Origin: Nothophaeocryptopus gaeumannii
Lineage: Eukaryota; Ascomycota; Dothideomycetes; Mycosphaerellales; Mycosphaerellaceae
NCBI GenBank assembly: GCA_031771865.1
Contig: JASISA010000026.1
Span: 744,001-808,000 of the forward strand
Length of the DNA stretch: 64,000 nt
Direction of reading: 5' to 3'
Shown: positions 1 to 9,844 of the stretch, one piece after another
How the letters are laid out: the number at the start of each line of letters is the position of its first letter
How positions within the stretch are numbered: the stretch's first letter is position 1
Translations under genes and position numbers: made by a program
Notes under the pieces: model-generated
What the model saw: the letters and a program-made list of their open reading frames with translations, nothing else
Told to the model about the DNA's origin: nothing
The model's database searches: none

Positions 1-1042
1 TAAGAGGACGTTCTTGTATTTGGAGCAGCTTATCTTGAAACAAGGCGCACACAAGGAGACGATCAACATCAAGGAAGTGCCGAACGGAATCGATTTCTAC
101 TTTGCGGAACGAAATAATGCGGAAAAATTCGTGGATTTCCTGCATTCGAATGCACCGGTGAAGACGAAGAAGGCCCAGGAACTGATTTCGATGGATGTGC
201 ATACGAGCGACAAGCGGTATAAGTTCACATACTCATGCGAGCTTGTACCAATTTGCAAAGACGACTTGGTGGCCCTGCCCATCAAGCTGGCCAAACAGAT
301 TGGCAACATCTCTCCACTTACACTCTGCTATCGCGTTGGCACAGCAGTCAATCTTCTCGATCCCAACACCTTGCAAATATCCGACCTCAGCACACCGATC
401 TACTGGCGGACACCATTTGCGCCTCTCGCAGACTCGCAGGACCTGGTAGAATTCGTCGTCATGGATATCGAACCCATAGGACCTCAAAAAGGACGCTTCC
501 TGCTTGCCGAGGCTACAGTCGTCAAGGCTTCTGACTTTGGCGTCAATGACACCGAATACCTCGTGCGAACACATCTCGGCAGTATCTTGAATGCGGGAGA
601 CAGCGTCATGGGCTACCACCTCTCCAACACACAGTTCAACAACCCAAATTGGGAAGCCCTCGAAGAATCAAAACAATACTCTGGCACCATACCCGACGTG
701 ATATTAGTCAAGAAGCACTTCACTGGCCGCAAGAAGAAGAGCAACCGCAACTGGAAGCTGAAGCGTATGGCGCGTGAGGAGAACGATATGAAGCCTAGGA
801 AACAAGATGTCGATAGAGATGAGCTTGACTACGAGCAATTCTTGCAGGATCTAGAGGCCGACCCGGAGTTGAGGCAGGGATTGAACATGTACAAGAATCC
901 CGATGCTCAGCGGGCGGCAGAGACTATGAGTGAGATGGAGACGGATGGGGAGGATGATGGGTTGGAGATTCCGATGGATCAGTTGATTGATGAGATGGAG
1001 GATATGGGGATGGAGGGTGGGGCGGATAGTGATGAGGAGTGA
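1..1042 (+). CDS. nmd3: 60S ribosomal export protein NMD3, 5'-truncated by the window edge
   Basis: NMD3 is the adaptor that binds the nascent 60S subunit and links it to the exportin Crm1 for passage to the cytoplasm. The reading frame is already open at base 2 (codons read KRTFLYLEQLILK), so the gene starts outside the window; 346 residues plus the TGA are present, against about 500-520 for the whole protein. The N-terminal CxxC zinc-binding part is therefore missing here by truncation, not by decay. Visible are the conserved core (KRTFLYLEQ, CYRVG, IYWRTPF), the basic RKKKSNRNWKLKRM stretch and an acidic tail ending in DSDEE, as expected for the region carrying import and export signals. 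I see no intron in this part. Family assignment is by recognition of these blocks and is firm. Confidence 0.93.
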   Translation, partial: KRTFLYLEQLILKQGAHKETINIKEVPNGIDFYFAERNNAEKFVDFLHSNAPVKTKKAQELISMDVHTSDKRYKFTYSCELVPICKDDLVALPIKLAKQIGNISPLTLCYRVGTAVNLLDPNTLQISDLSTPIYWRTPFAPLADSQDLVEFVVMDIEPIGPQKGRFLLAEATVVKASDFGVNDTEYLVRTHLGSILNAGDSVMGYHLSNTQFNNPNWEALEESKQYSGTIPDVILVKKHFTGRKKKSNRNWKLKRMAREENDMKPRKQDVDRDELDYEQFLQDLEADPELRQGLNMYKNPDAQRAAETMSEMETDGEDDGLEIPMDQLIDEMEDMGMEGGADSDEE

Positions 1043-2183
1043 AAAGAAGCATTGGGGTGTCTGGTGGTGTATGTGGAGCATGAACTACGCTGGTGTCGCG
1101 TGCCCAGCGAGCGCATGGGTGATACCCATGCAAAAGTAACAGTAGCGACGACGCAATTAATTGGTTGAGATGCATGAGTGCGGCGGCCGAGCATGCTATA
1201 AAACTCGTCGTGCGGAAAGAACATCTGCTCTTTACCTGTCCATTTTGCGTTTCCATTTGCTTACTCAACCCCTTGCGCGATTACGGACATCATGCAATGC
1301 ACGTAAACCATACGCATGAATACGGTAAAACAATACGCAGTCTCGTCTCGTCTGATCGCCTGCACGTCTCCGTTGAACCAGCCCGATTTGTCGGTGCCGC
1401 GCCTAGCCCTGCCGGAGGAGGTGAACTATGCGGGTGAAGGGCTGAGGTGCCATCCCACTGCTGATGGTGCTCGAGCACGCGGTCTGTCTTGGTGCTGTAA
1501 GAGTGACTGAGAGAAATGGTTTGCGTTGGAGATAAGAGATTCGAGGACGCGCAACATGTCAGCGTTGGCCAAGTCCAGATTTGTTGTCAGAAGAGAGAAG
1601 GATTCGTGATAATTGATGTACATAGCCACTTTTTGCCGCCAGCTTCCCTGCTCGATTGCCCTGCTTAATCGCCCTGCTTTCCTTGTGCCATTGTGTGAAC
1701 CGAACCGAAGCACCACTCCGCTGCGTAGGTAGTCTGGCCTCTTCGAACTTCTGATTGCCACATCGCTCTGTCTGATACAACAACCACGACTCTGTCGAAG
1801 AATATCTCTGCTGGACATTGCACGAAATTCTGGAAGGCGACGTACGGAGAAGAGTCGCTGTCCGCTCGCTATCTAACGCTATTACTTGCTTGTGTGCGAC
1901 TTGATTGCTGGACATCCATTGCATCAGCGAGAGCCGCGCTGCCGGTTGCGCACACGGCGGACCTTGAACTCCGGTGTTACCAACTGTGACTGCTTGCTGC
2001 TTGCTTGTCTCCGCGGAACCGCGACGATTACGACCGGACGAGTGCTCTCTTGCATACTACTTGCGACATTAAGCGCTGAGCGGGCTGTCTTTCTGAGCGG
2101 CATTGCATGAATTGGCGGAGGGCTACAGGACGACATACCGGTACATACGATACAGGGAGTTGAGAGGATTGTAGGAGGGTACA
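1043..2183. other. Intergenic region, NMD3 to the ubiquitin-fold gene
   Basis: This stretch of 1.14 kb holds the 3' end of the NMD3 transcript and an unusually long leader or promoter for the next gene. Several open frames exist on both strands; the longest, a 130-codon minus frame ending near 1426, includes the helical-looking run NLDLANADMLRVLESLISN. I recognise no family in it and do not call it a gene. Confidence 0.5.
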
Positions 2184-3067
2184 ATGGCCTCGACGACGGA
2201 TGCGGTCGCTGGCGCCAACACTGCGCCGGCGACGACAACAAGTGCGAGTGCGAGTGTGCCTACTGCTGCTTCGGAGAATAAGCCGGTCGAGATGAGCCAT
2301 TTGAATACTGCGATCCCAGAGACGCCCCTCGACGAGACCTTCCACGATGCGATACAAACCCCTGCCACCGAATCCGCCGTACCACCACTCGCTTCCGCTG
2401 CTCCTTCATCCACACAGCCCGCGGCTCCTACATCATCAGAACAGCAGCAGCAGCAGCCCGAGAGCTCGAGTACCGCCCCTCACGAAACCCTCACACGCCA
2501 ACGAACAGAACATCTCGGTCCAGCGACAGACGCACCGATCCTCGCCCCCACAAACACCACATCCTCCGGCCCCGTGTTGAGCATATCCCTCATGCTGACC
2601 ACAGGCGCTCGACATCCGTACAAAATCGACGGGAAGTATCTCCGGAATCGGAAAGTTGAGGCCAAGAACTCGAGCGGAGAGTTTGAGCCGAGGGAGTTGA
2701 GTGGGTATCAATTGAAAGAGCTAATTTGGACGGATTGGAGGAGTGAGTGGGAGCCAAGGCCGGCAAGCCCGAGTAGTATTCGGTTGATTGTTATGGGGAG
2801 GATGATTGAGGATAAGATGATGTTGAAAGGTGGGTACATTCTTACACCAGAAACGACAGTGGAGGAGGGTGTGAGAAGAGAGTACAGCTGACATTGATGG
2901 CAGAATTCTCATTCAATCTGGCCCAGACGAATGTCGTGCATATGACCGTCAAGCCGGCGGATCTGATCGACGACGACGAGACGGCAGCGAAGTCTGGGAA
3001 GGGAGGCGCTCTGAGAGCGATGAATGGCGAGGATCGGGGCGCTGGGTGCCGTTGTGTCATATTATGA
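2184..3067 (+). CDS. Membrane-anchored ubiquitin-fold protein (UBL3/MUB type) with C-terminal CAAX box
   Basis: Two exons, 2184-2829 and 2904-3067, give 269 residues. The 74-nt intron has donor GTGGGT, branch GCTGAC and acceptor CAG; unspliced, the frame stops at once with GVRREYS and loses the C-terminus. Residues 1-128 are a low-complexity Ala/Ser/Thr/Pro/Gln leader with a QQQQQ run. From about residue 130 a ubiquitin-like fold follows (VLSISLMLTTGARHPYKI, IRLIVMGRMIEDKM), of the Rad60-SLD-like type used by UBL3. The spliced second exon ends in CRCVIL: CVIL is a CAAX prenylation box, and Leu in the last place favours geranylgeranylation. The extra cysteine two residues before could be palmitoylated. 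Plant MUB and animal UBL3 proteins use the same arrangement to sit on membranes and recruit ubiquitin-pathway or sorting partners. The role in this fungus is inferred. Confidence 0.85.
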
Positions 3068-3812
3068 GGAGCGGCTAAGATTCTCAGGACCTGCATCTTG
3101 CCGCACCGAAGCGTGTCCGACACCGAGAGCTCGAGCACAACAATTCGCGGCTCGCGCTATGGAAGTCCTGTTCGACAAGCAACTCGGACCAAGCAGTAGA
3201 GACTGCATCATGTTTGACCACCGAACTACCATCGCGGACGAGATAAGCACATCTAACGCATCACGAGGGTTAAGCACAGCACCCTCACTCATTGTGTGCT
3301 GATATGGTACTCACATTGCTCTTTCCTTTTAGTGTGCATGAATGGCGGCGGCGCTACCGGGGTTCTTCTGGCGTTTGGAGGTCCTTTGGGCGAAGCATAT
3401 TGGCTGGACTGGCAGAGTATGGAAGGCAAGCAATGGCGCTGGAACTATTCACTTTTGATAGCGCTGAGGTCGTGTGTACCGATAGATGAAGCATGAGAAA
3501 CACGGTCAGAAACTCGGCCGTGTAGTAGTACAAAGTATGAGAGACACCCTTTCAAGTTCATCTGTGTGGGTTCATTTGGGTTGTATTCATACTAATGCAT
3601 CTCTAAGCCTCAGTGCAGATGAAATTCTGCAATGCTGAGACGGTATTGTACAGCGAAGCGGACTGGAAAGTAGTCACTCCATGCATGATGCTCGTCTTCT
3701 CAGCCTTGCCCCATCAGAGCAAGCAAAGCACCATCTCATCTCATCGGTGCTTGCGTCTCATCTCCTTCACCTCATCCGTTCCATCCACCGCATGCCACCT
3801 TGAATGAGGCAT
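3068..3812. other. Intergenic region between convergent genes
   Basis: These 745 bases lie between the 3' ends of the ubiquitin-fold gene and UMP1. Only short overlapping frames of 64-92 codons are present and none resembles a family. I see no RNA gene or repeat. Confidence 0.5.
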
Positions 3813-4336
3813 CTAATACCCCATCCTAAACCTCCCCTCCATCTCCGTATGAAAATCAACCCCATCCCTCAACTCCTCGCTCACATAAACATCCTCCCAC
3901 CCAATCTCCCCATCCCTCCCAGCCAGGATATCCGCATGCACACCTCCACTACCTCCCATACCCAGAGCTTGAGGTCTCCACTCCCCTGCCCGCACAATAC
4001 TCAACTCCATCTGTCTCTTGACCGGCTCGGCGATCCCGAACTGTCTACGCAGTAACTCCATCTTGAGGGCATCCTGTGTAGCGCGCCATTGACTGAGGCG
4101 GGATTCGAGGGGATGGGTTGATTGGAGGTTGGGTGCTGCGGACGTGGAAGCTTTTGGGGCGGGGGTGGAGAGGGAGAGGTTGGAGCGCAGGGTGTCGTGG
4201 ACGCCGGGGGCGGAGGGGGCGCCGAATTGGGCGCTGGAGACGGAAGTTGGGTGCGTTGAGGTTGGGACGAGGCGGAGAGACTGGTGAGAGGTTAGCGGGC
4301 GGTGAGGGCGATAGAGGAGTTGAGGTGACTGACCAT
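3813..4336 (-). CDS. ump1: Proteasome maturation factor UMP1
   Basis: Ump1/POMP is the chaperone that sits inside the half-20S proteasome, prevents early dimerisation and is the first substrate of the finished particle. The body lies in 4280-3813 and contains the family signature MELLRRQFGIAEPVKRQMEL, then ends in EGRFRMGY. The first ATG of that exon is internal, because conserved sequence continues upstream (HPTSVSSAQFGAPSAPGVHD). The frame begins at SLRLVP immediately after an acceptor CACCAG, and the only fitting start is ATG at 4336-4334, directly followed by donor GTCAGT. The first coding exon is therefore just the start codon and the intron is 53 nt. The spliced product is 156 residues, close to the 148 of yeast. 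It is convergent with the ubiquitin-fold gene. Confidence 0.92.
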
Positions 4337-5417
4337 GATGGTTGTAGTTGTGGTGTTTGTTAGGGAGCGGCTTGCTCTGGTGTTGCGCTCCTTGCTGGAG
4401 TGGCGGTGTTGTTCACTTGAGAAGATACTCTAGGCTCTTTTTCTCTTGGTTGGTCCGACTCCCTTGTTCGATTCGATGGTGTTGAGATGTTGGATGTCGC
4501 TTGGATGTTTGGTGGATGTTCAGGCGCGTGAGCTTTAGGCAAGCACGATGATGCGCGGCAAGCTGCTGCAACGGGTTTGTCCGAAGCGGGCCGACCATGT
4601 CCGATGGCCCGTGCTTTCGCCGACAAGGTTTCAACTTTCATCTCACTTTCACTCACATCACTACATGCGCTGAAACTACTTCACCAAGATCTGTCGACAA
4701 TCATGAAATGCTCTATTATGCCTCCTCGAGCGCTCGAAGCGAAAGGGCTGTAAGAAGAGATGCGATACATTGCGAGGCTTCCAAGAGCATCGACATGGAC
4801 GCGTCTACACCCACTCCTTTAACCTCATCCTGAACCGTCAAGGGAGGATTCAGGACGCGAAGTGGAAACCCCGTTTTTGGAATCTCCCGACGACAGGTGA
4901 TGAAAGGTATTCCGGGGCGAAGATGTTCGTCCAGGTTTTGGCGTTCTACACTGATCTTCTGCAACAATTCCATGTTGAATCGCTCAGGCATACATAGATG
5001 TTTGATCCATCACCTATTGAGGAATCCAACAATTGACACTTCACTACTTTCATACTGACCCGAAGCGTTCAGAGCCTGACGGGGAGACTGTGATATTCAG
5101 GACACTGATATATTTCTAGATTCCTTCTCTTGGCAACGAACTCATGGTGAGTCATGTACTATACAGACCGGACTTGCGGTCTTCCATCTGCGATCTGGCT
5201 CAGCTCAATCCGCAAATGGATCTTTACTGCCCTATGCAGGAAATTGAAATGCCCAGCATTGCATCATGTACGACCCTGGCATTCAGCTCTGATCCACCTT
5301 GTGCATTGCGAATACGAATGGCTACTCAGCCCGTAGGATTCTGGTCACTCTATATGAACGCTGTGTCCGACATACACCACTCAGTAAAGCCCAGAATTTG
5401 CGAATCGCTCAGCAAAC
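4337..5417. other. Intergenic region, UMP1 promoter side to the secreted hydrolase
   Basis: This 1.08-kb divergent region should contain both promoters. A minus-strand frame of 91 codons (4991-4716, beginning MPERFNMELLQKISVERQNL) is the longest that looks protein-like, but it lacks a recognisable family and I leave it uncalled. A 98-codon minus frame just 5' of UMP1 is probably leader sequence. Confidence 0.45.
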
Positions 5418-6575
5418 ATGCTGGTCTCTGTCTACGCCCTACTGGCGGCCTTTGGTGTCTTCTCTCTAGCTCAGAATACCACCCTTCCTGTACCAGATGG
5501 GCCACTTGGCGTCGATGTCGAAGATTTGGAGCTTGTCGACCACTCAAGAGTTGATCCTTACTATGGCGGTCCCAGAAGATTGATGGTCTCTGTGTTCCAT
5601 CCTACAAGGTCATCCGAAGACTGCACGCCCGAGTCAGTACCCTACGGCCCAGCCAAATCAGTCGAGGCACTCGGTGTACTTGGACTACTGTACGGCCTTC
5701 CGAATAACACAAATGCTTTTGCAAACATCCAGCTTCCAGTGTGCTCTGGGTCAGACTCCAACACAACATCGCCGTGGGCGAAGAAGCCGAAAAGCTTTCC
5801 TATTCTCCTGCACTCGCACGGTCTCCAGGGTTCGCGACTCATTTCAAGCTCTCAAGCATCGGCAGTTGCTTCTCACGGCTACATCGTCATCACAATTGAC
5901 CACCCGGGCTCAGCATGGGTAGTAGAGTATCCGGATGGCACGGTAGCGCCGTACGCCAATAAGTTGTCCAACATTACGGACGTCATCGATACTGACGCGG
6001 ACGTGCGACTTCGATCGAAGGATGCCAGCTTTGTTCTAAACCATCTCAGCAACTCGTCGAACCCATTGCAGAGCACCGCAAACTTCTCCGATTATAAGAA
6101 TACTTCAGTCGGCATATTTGGACACTCACTAGGGGGCGCTACCTCCGCTCGCGCTGTCTACGACGACAGTCGCTTTGTTGGAGCCCTCAACTCCAGCAAT
6201 ACAACAGTAGCTCCGATCTTCGAGTCACCAAAGATCGATGCACCATTTCTGCTCTTCAACCGTCAAGGTGGTCCCGCGGATCAAGGTTACACAGATGCGA
6301 TGAACTCTTTCACGAACTGGAAACAGCAGCTAGAAGTCGAAGGGACCGGGCACCTGGCGTTCACCGATGTCGGGCTTCTAATTGATGTGACTGGATTACG
6401 TGCTGGTCTTTCAAATGCGACGTTGGCTGGGGTGGGCACCATGGCTGGGCTTCGGGCGAGGGACTTGACCGCAGAGTACGTGGTGGCATTCTTCGATATG
6501 GTCTTGAAAGGCAAGCATCCGAAGCTTTTTGATGGGCCTAGCGAGGAGTGGCCGGAGGTCAAGTTCTTGGATTGA
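5418..6575 (+). CDS. Secreted alpha/beta hydrolase, platelet-activating factor acetylhydrolase-like
   Basis: This single exon of 385 residues begins with a hydrophobic signal peptide (VYALLAAFGVFSLAQ), pointing to secretion; many NxS/T sequons such as NTT, NSS and NAT agree with an extracellular glycoprotein. The core matches the PAF acetylhydrolase/lipase fold. HSHGLQGSR near residue 135 forms the oxyanion region, ITIDHPGSA follows, and GHSLGG near residue 234 is the nucleophile elbow with the catalytic serine. GTGHLAFTDVG near residue 310 supplies the catalytic histidine in the HxxFTD context typical of PAF-AH enzymes. The likely reaction is hydrolysis of short or oxidised acyl esters; the natural substrate cannot be told from sequence. 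The gene is followed 446 bp later by an acyl-CoA synthetase on the same strand. Confidence 0.82.
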   Translation: MLVSVYALLAAFGVFSLAQNTTLPVPDGPLGVDVEDLELVDHSRVDPYYGGPRRLMVSVFHPTRSSEDCTPESVPYGPAKSVEALGVLGLLYGLPNNTNAFANIQLPVCSGSDSNTTSPWAKKPKSFPILLHSHGLQGSRLISSSQASAVASHGYIVITIDHPGSAWVVEYPDGTVAPYANKLSNITDVIDTDADVRLRSKDASFVLNHLSNSSNPLQSTANFSDYKNTSVGIFGHSLGGATSARAVYDDSRFVGALNSSNTTVAPIFESPKIDAPFLLFNRQGGPADQGYTDAMNSFTNWKQQLEVEGTGHLAFTDVGLLIDVTGLRAGLSNATLAGVGTMAGLRARDLTAEYVVAFFDMVLKGKHPKLFDGPSEEWPEVKFLD

Positions 6576-7021
6576 AGACAGTGCGCTGGCAATCCTTCTA
6601 CTTCGTTAAACCGGGCACCCCACTTATCAGCTCTGCGCAGTAAAGGCCTGCTCTACATATTCTGTTATCTCACGCATGCTATAGTTCCCTTTGAGTGAAT
6701 GGTTTGCTGATGCACGATACCCGAACAGCTGACATGAACTTGCAGATATCACGTTGGCTAGCCGATCCTTCCTTCCTAATCTGGCGTTTGGTAGTGGATT
6801 CTTCTCAGTCGTGCGCACCCTGCCGATCTTTGGCGTAAGAGGATGGAGGATTTGCGCGTCACGGCCGTATATTGACAATGCTGCGTCGCACCTCGATGCT
6901 GCTGATTTGAGCTGCTTACCCGGACATGAAAGATGTCCTGGGCGACGGCATTCGAGAAGCAGAGGACTACTTCGCTGCAGCAGATTCAGGTCAACACTTT
7001 AGCGACTCAGTATAGATCAAA
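6576..7021. other. Intergenic region between hydrolase and ligase genes
   Basis: These 446 bases contain the 3' end of the hydrolase gene and the promoter of the acyl-CoA ligase. The ligase start context, ATCAAAATGGC, is a good fungal initiation context. I see no other feature. Confidence 0.5.
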
Positions 7022-8644
7022 ATGGCTGGTACCCGGAACCATGATATGGAGCCAGTTTGCGATATCAACACTGCCTTCGAAAAAGCTGTATCAAGTCATC
7101 CTCGCTCTGTCTTCCTTCGCTTTGTTGGAGAGCCAGTAAAGACATACGCGGAAGTGGAAGATCTCGTTGGAAAGCTCGCAGGCGGACTGCAGCACACTGG
7201 AGTCGGCTCCGGATGCAGAGTACTCGTCATGATGCGCAACTCTACCTTCATGCTCTGCACTTGGCTTGCCACCAACAGACTTGGGGGCATCTTCATGCCC
7301 ATCAACACGGAGCTCAGAGCCACAGCTCTAACGCACGCTTTCGAAATCAGCCAGGCATCTCTGGCAATTGTGGACTATGATCTTGCGGCGCATGTCCAAA
7401 GTGGCGGTATTTTGCCGACTGAATCGATTTATATACACCACGCCGACACGAGAATGGGCTCCAGTCCAACCACCAACAAGAAATCCTCGGACCTTATGGA
7501 GGGAAGTACTCCAGTCAGGTTCTCGACGCAGCTCGCTCCGTCCTCACCCGCAGCATTCACATTCACAAGCGGAAGCACAGGACGCTCGAAAGCCTGCGTC
7601 CTCTCTCACCAATACTTCATAACGATGGCATCAACCCTCATCCGTCACTGCAAAATCACATCGAAAGACGTCTTATTCTGTCCCTTTCCACTAAATCACG
7701 TCGACGCCTCAGCTCTGACAATCATCCCTGCTATCCTAACAGGAGCTACAGCCGCTATGTCTCATCAATTCAACGTGGAGACATTCTGGTCGGAGATCAA
7801 GTCTACCAAGGCTACGATCTATGACTTTATGGGCAGCACACTGGCAATGACGATGAATCATCCGACTGAGCCTGTTGAGAGGGAGAATAATGTTCGTATG
7901 GCATGGGGAATACCTCTGACGTCGAGAGTGGCCAGAGAATACGAAGCGAGATTCGGACATCCGCTTCTCACGCTATATGGGAGCAGCGAAGCGGGTTTAC
8001 CCATTTTTCAGGAAGAGTGGGAAGGCAGCAAACTAGTCGAAGGATCTTGTGGGAAAGTACAGCCTGGGGTTGAAGCGCAGATCTCCAACGAACACGATAC
8101 ACCTCTTCCGTGGGGTACGCCTGGGCTATTACTTCTTCGACCTGACAACCCGAGCACCTTCTTCTCTGGGTATTTCGGAGAGGATGAGAAGACGGAGGAG
8201 GGATGGAAGGGTGGTTGGTTTCATACGGGAGATTTGGGAAAGCTGGATGGAGAAGGAAATTTCTATTTTATTGGACGTGTTAAGGATGTTATTCGGCGGG
8301 CCGGAGGGGAGAATGTCAATGCTGAAGAAGTTGAGAATGAAGTTGCTGCTCATTCGGCTGTTGATCTTGTAGCTGCTATTAGGATCCCATCTTCCAGGGG
8401 CGAAAAGGCAGGGCAGGCTTTGAAAGTGGTCGTGAAGCTTCGCGATAAGGTTGGAATTTCTGAGAAGGAGATCTCGCAGTGGTGTTTTGAGAATATGGAG
8501 AGGCATCATGTTCCGGATGTTGTTGAGCTGGTTACTGATATACCGAGGACACCGACGGGGAAGCTGGCTAAGCATCTACTAAGTGCCGAGGGTGGCGTAC
8601 AATTTGATCTGCGCGATTCAGATAGTCCCAATGAGCGATTATAA
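7022..8644 (+). CDS. AMP-forming acyl-CoA synthetase/ligase (ANL superfamily)
   Basis: This intronless gene encodes 540 residues, a normal length for the family. It should activate a carboxylic acid as the acyl-adenylate and transfer it to CoA. All core motifs are present in order: the phosphate-binding loop TSGSTGRSK near residue 181, YGSSEAG near 317, GWFHTGDLG near 397, the hinge and adenylate segment RVKDVIRRAGGENVNAEE near 420, and PTGKLAKH near 513 with the catalytic lysine. The overall pattern resembles medium-chain and carnitine/crotonobetaine-CoA ligase-like enzymes more than long-chain synthetases; the substrate is not determined. The C-terminus (SPNERL) is not a standard peroxisomal PTS1. 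No membrane segment is seen, so a soluble enzyme is likely. Confidence 0.88.
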   Translation: MAGTRNHDMEPVCDINTAFEKAVSSHPRSVFLRFVGEPVKTYAEVEDLVGKLAGGLQHTGVGSGCRVLVMMRNSTFMLCTWLATNRLGGIFMPINTELRATALTHAFEISQASLAIVDYDLAAHVQSGGILPTESIYIHHADTRMGSSPTTNKKSSDLMEGSTPVRFSTQLAPSSPAAFTFTSGSTGRSKACVLSHQYFITMASTLIRHCKITSKDVLFCPFPLNHVDASALTIIPAILTGATAAMSHQFNVETFWSEIKSTKATIYDFMGSTLAMTMNHPTEPVERENNVRMAWGIPLTSRVAREYEARFGHPLLTLYGSSEAGLPIFQEEWEGSKLVEGSCGKVQPGVEAQISNEHDTPLPWGTPGLLLLRPDNPSTFFSGYFGEDEKTEEGWKGGWFHTGDLGKLDGEGNFYFIGRVKDVIRRAGGENVNAEEVENEVAAHSAVDLVAAIRIPSSRGEKAGQALKVVVKLRDKVGISEKEISQWCFENMERHHVPDVVELVTDIPRTPTGKLAKHLLSAEGGVQFDLRDSDSPNERL

Positions 8645-9080
8645 AGGGATTTGCTAGATAGGATGAGGACGGATGTCATTCGGTTAGAGACCAAAGAGCT
8701 CGGAGGGTCATCCAAAAACGTCTTGTACCATTGACCTCTCAATACCATACGCCGTCTACCTCCTCGAGCGCTCCACACGTAGGACCCCTCTCCATGACTA
8801 CCTCTTCAGACTTCATCGAGCATCTTCTCGTAGAAATTAAGTCACGATCAGTAAGCATTGAAACCCGCTCTCAAAATTATAGAACCTCACCTCTTGTTCA
8901 GTCAATACACGTTTGTTGATAGTGGAAGGGAATTTTTGTGCGAGCCGAAGCTGAGAGCTCGGACCATCATGGCTGTCATTCACCAGCGCCAGTTGCCCAT
9001 AGCGTAATCACAAGCCACCTCGAGATCCAGAATCGCGGCTCGGAGGCGACAATCATGTGCGGTTCAACCCGTGAAGAAAG
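8645..9080. other. Intergenic region
   Basis: These 436 bases lie between the ligase gene and the 3' end of a decayed minus-strand gene. I see no supported feature. Confidence 0.5.
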
Positions 9081-9632
9081 TTATGCCGAGCTGTCCTTCA
9101 CCTGCACAGCCAAATGAGCAAGACTATCACAAGTCGCTCTGACTTACCGAACTTACCTCGTCCACATACCCAACCCGCATCCGGTCCTTCAATCTACTCT
9201 CAACGTTGAGAGAGTACCGCATGGACACCCGAATCGCGTCCGATCGAATCTGCTGCAAAGGATTTGACGAGGAAGTGGTCTGCACAGGGCCGCCCATGAG
9301 AAGCATGTACCACTCGGGCGCGACGGCGATACGTAGGTCCTGGATCAAGCGCTGATGCGCGGATGGGATGGAGTCGATTCAGAGTGCGATTGCGTTTTGG
9401 TCGACGATGGAGATAGAGCCAGCGCCGTAGTAAGACGCGGTGTACTGGGCGCGAGAGGCGCGGTCGACTGTCAGTCAATGAGGTGGTTTGTGGAGCGCTG
9501 AGCTTGAGGGGAGATGTGGTGGATTCTAGGCTCGGCGGTGAAGGTCAAATCGTAGATAGTATTGTACAACTCCTGCGACAATTTCAGCAGTCCGCGGCAG
9601 AGTTCGTTGTTGCTGAATGCAGTACCAGCCAT
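9081..9632 (-). pseudogene. Decayed 2EXR/F-box-like gene
   Basis: Reading from ATG 9632, the first segment (GLLKLSQELYNTIYDLTFTA) has the opening typical of small fungal 2EXR-type proteins, then stops at LID-TGA. The continuation lies in another frame: VDRASRAQYTASYYGAGSIS then VDQNAIAL, a TGA at 9381-9379 where these proteins usually have Trp, then IDSIPSAHQRLIQDLRIAVA. A further intron with good signals (donor GTAAGT from 9156, acceptor GCAG ending at 9102, 55 nt) leads to a short last exon ending in TAA at 9083-9081. No donor and acceptor pair explains the frame change near 9470, so at least one frameshift and one nonsense change are required. Assembly error is the alternative. Function in related genes is unknown. 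Confidence 0.6.
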
Positions 9633-9844
9633 GTCTGTAGAATTAAGTATTGTGGTTCTGGAATTTGTATTTAGGTAGAGTGTTTGAGGTTTATACAGGC
9701 CCCACATGAGTGAATGCCGTTCAATTCTTCACTCTCCCGAGAATATTCGCGCATCGCCATTCACTGATGAGGAATTTGTTTGAGCATCCAGATGTGTTGT
9801 TTCGATAAAATGTTTACATGAATTCAAGTTGTCGTACATGTGCA

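Noticed and set aside
14..16. TTG at 14 as a start for the first gene
   Set aside because: The frame is open to the window edge and the upstream codons (KRTF) match conserved NMD3 sequence, so this is an internal leucine.
233..619. 128-codon minus-strand frame inside NMD3
   Set aside because: It lies entirely antisense to well-conserved NMD3 coding sequence and shows no family resemblance.
1426..1818. 130-codon minus-strand frame between NMD3 and the ubiquitin-fold gene
   Set aside because: One helical-looking stretch, but no recognised family, no splice support and a basic, compositionally random remainder.
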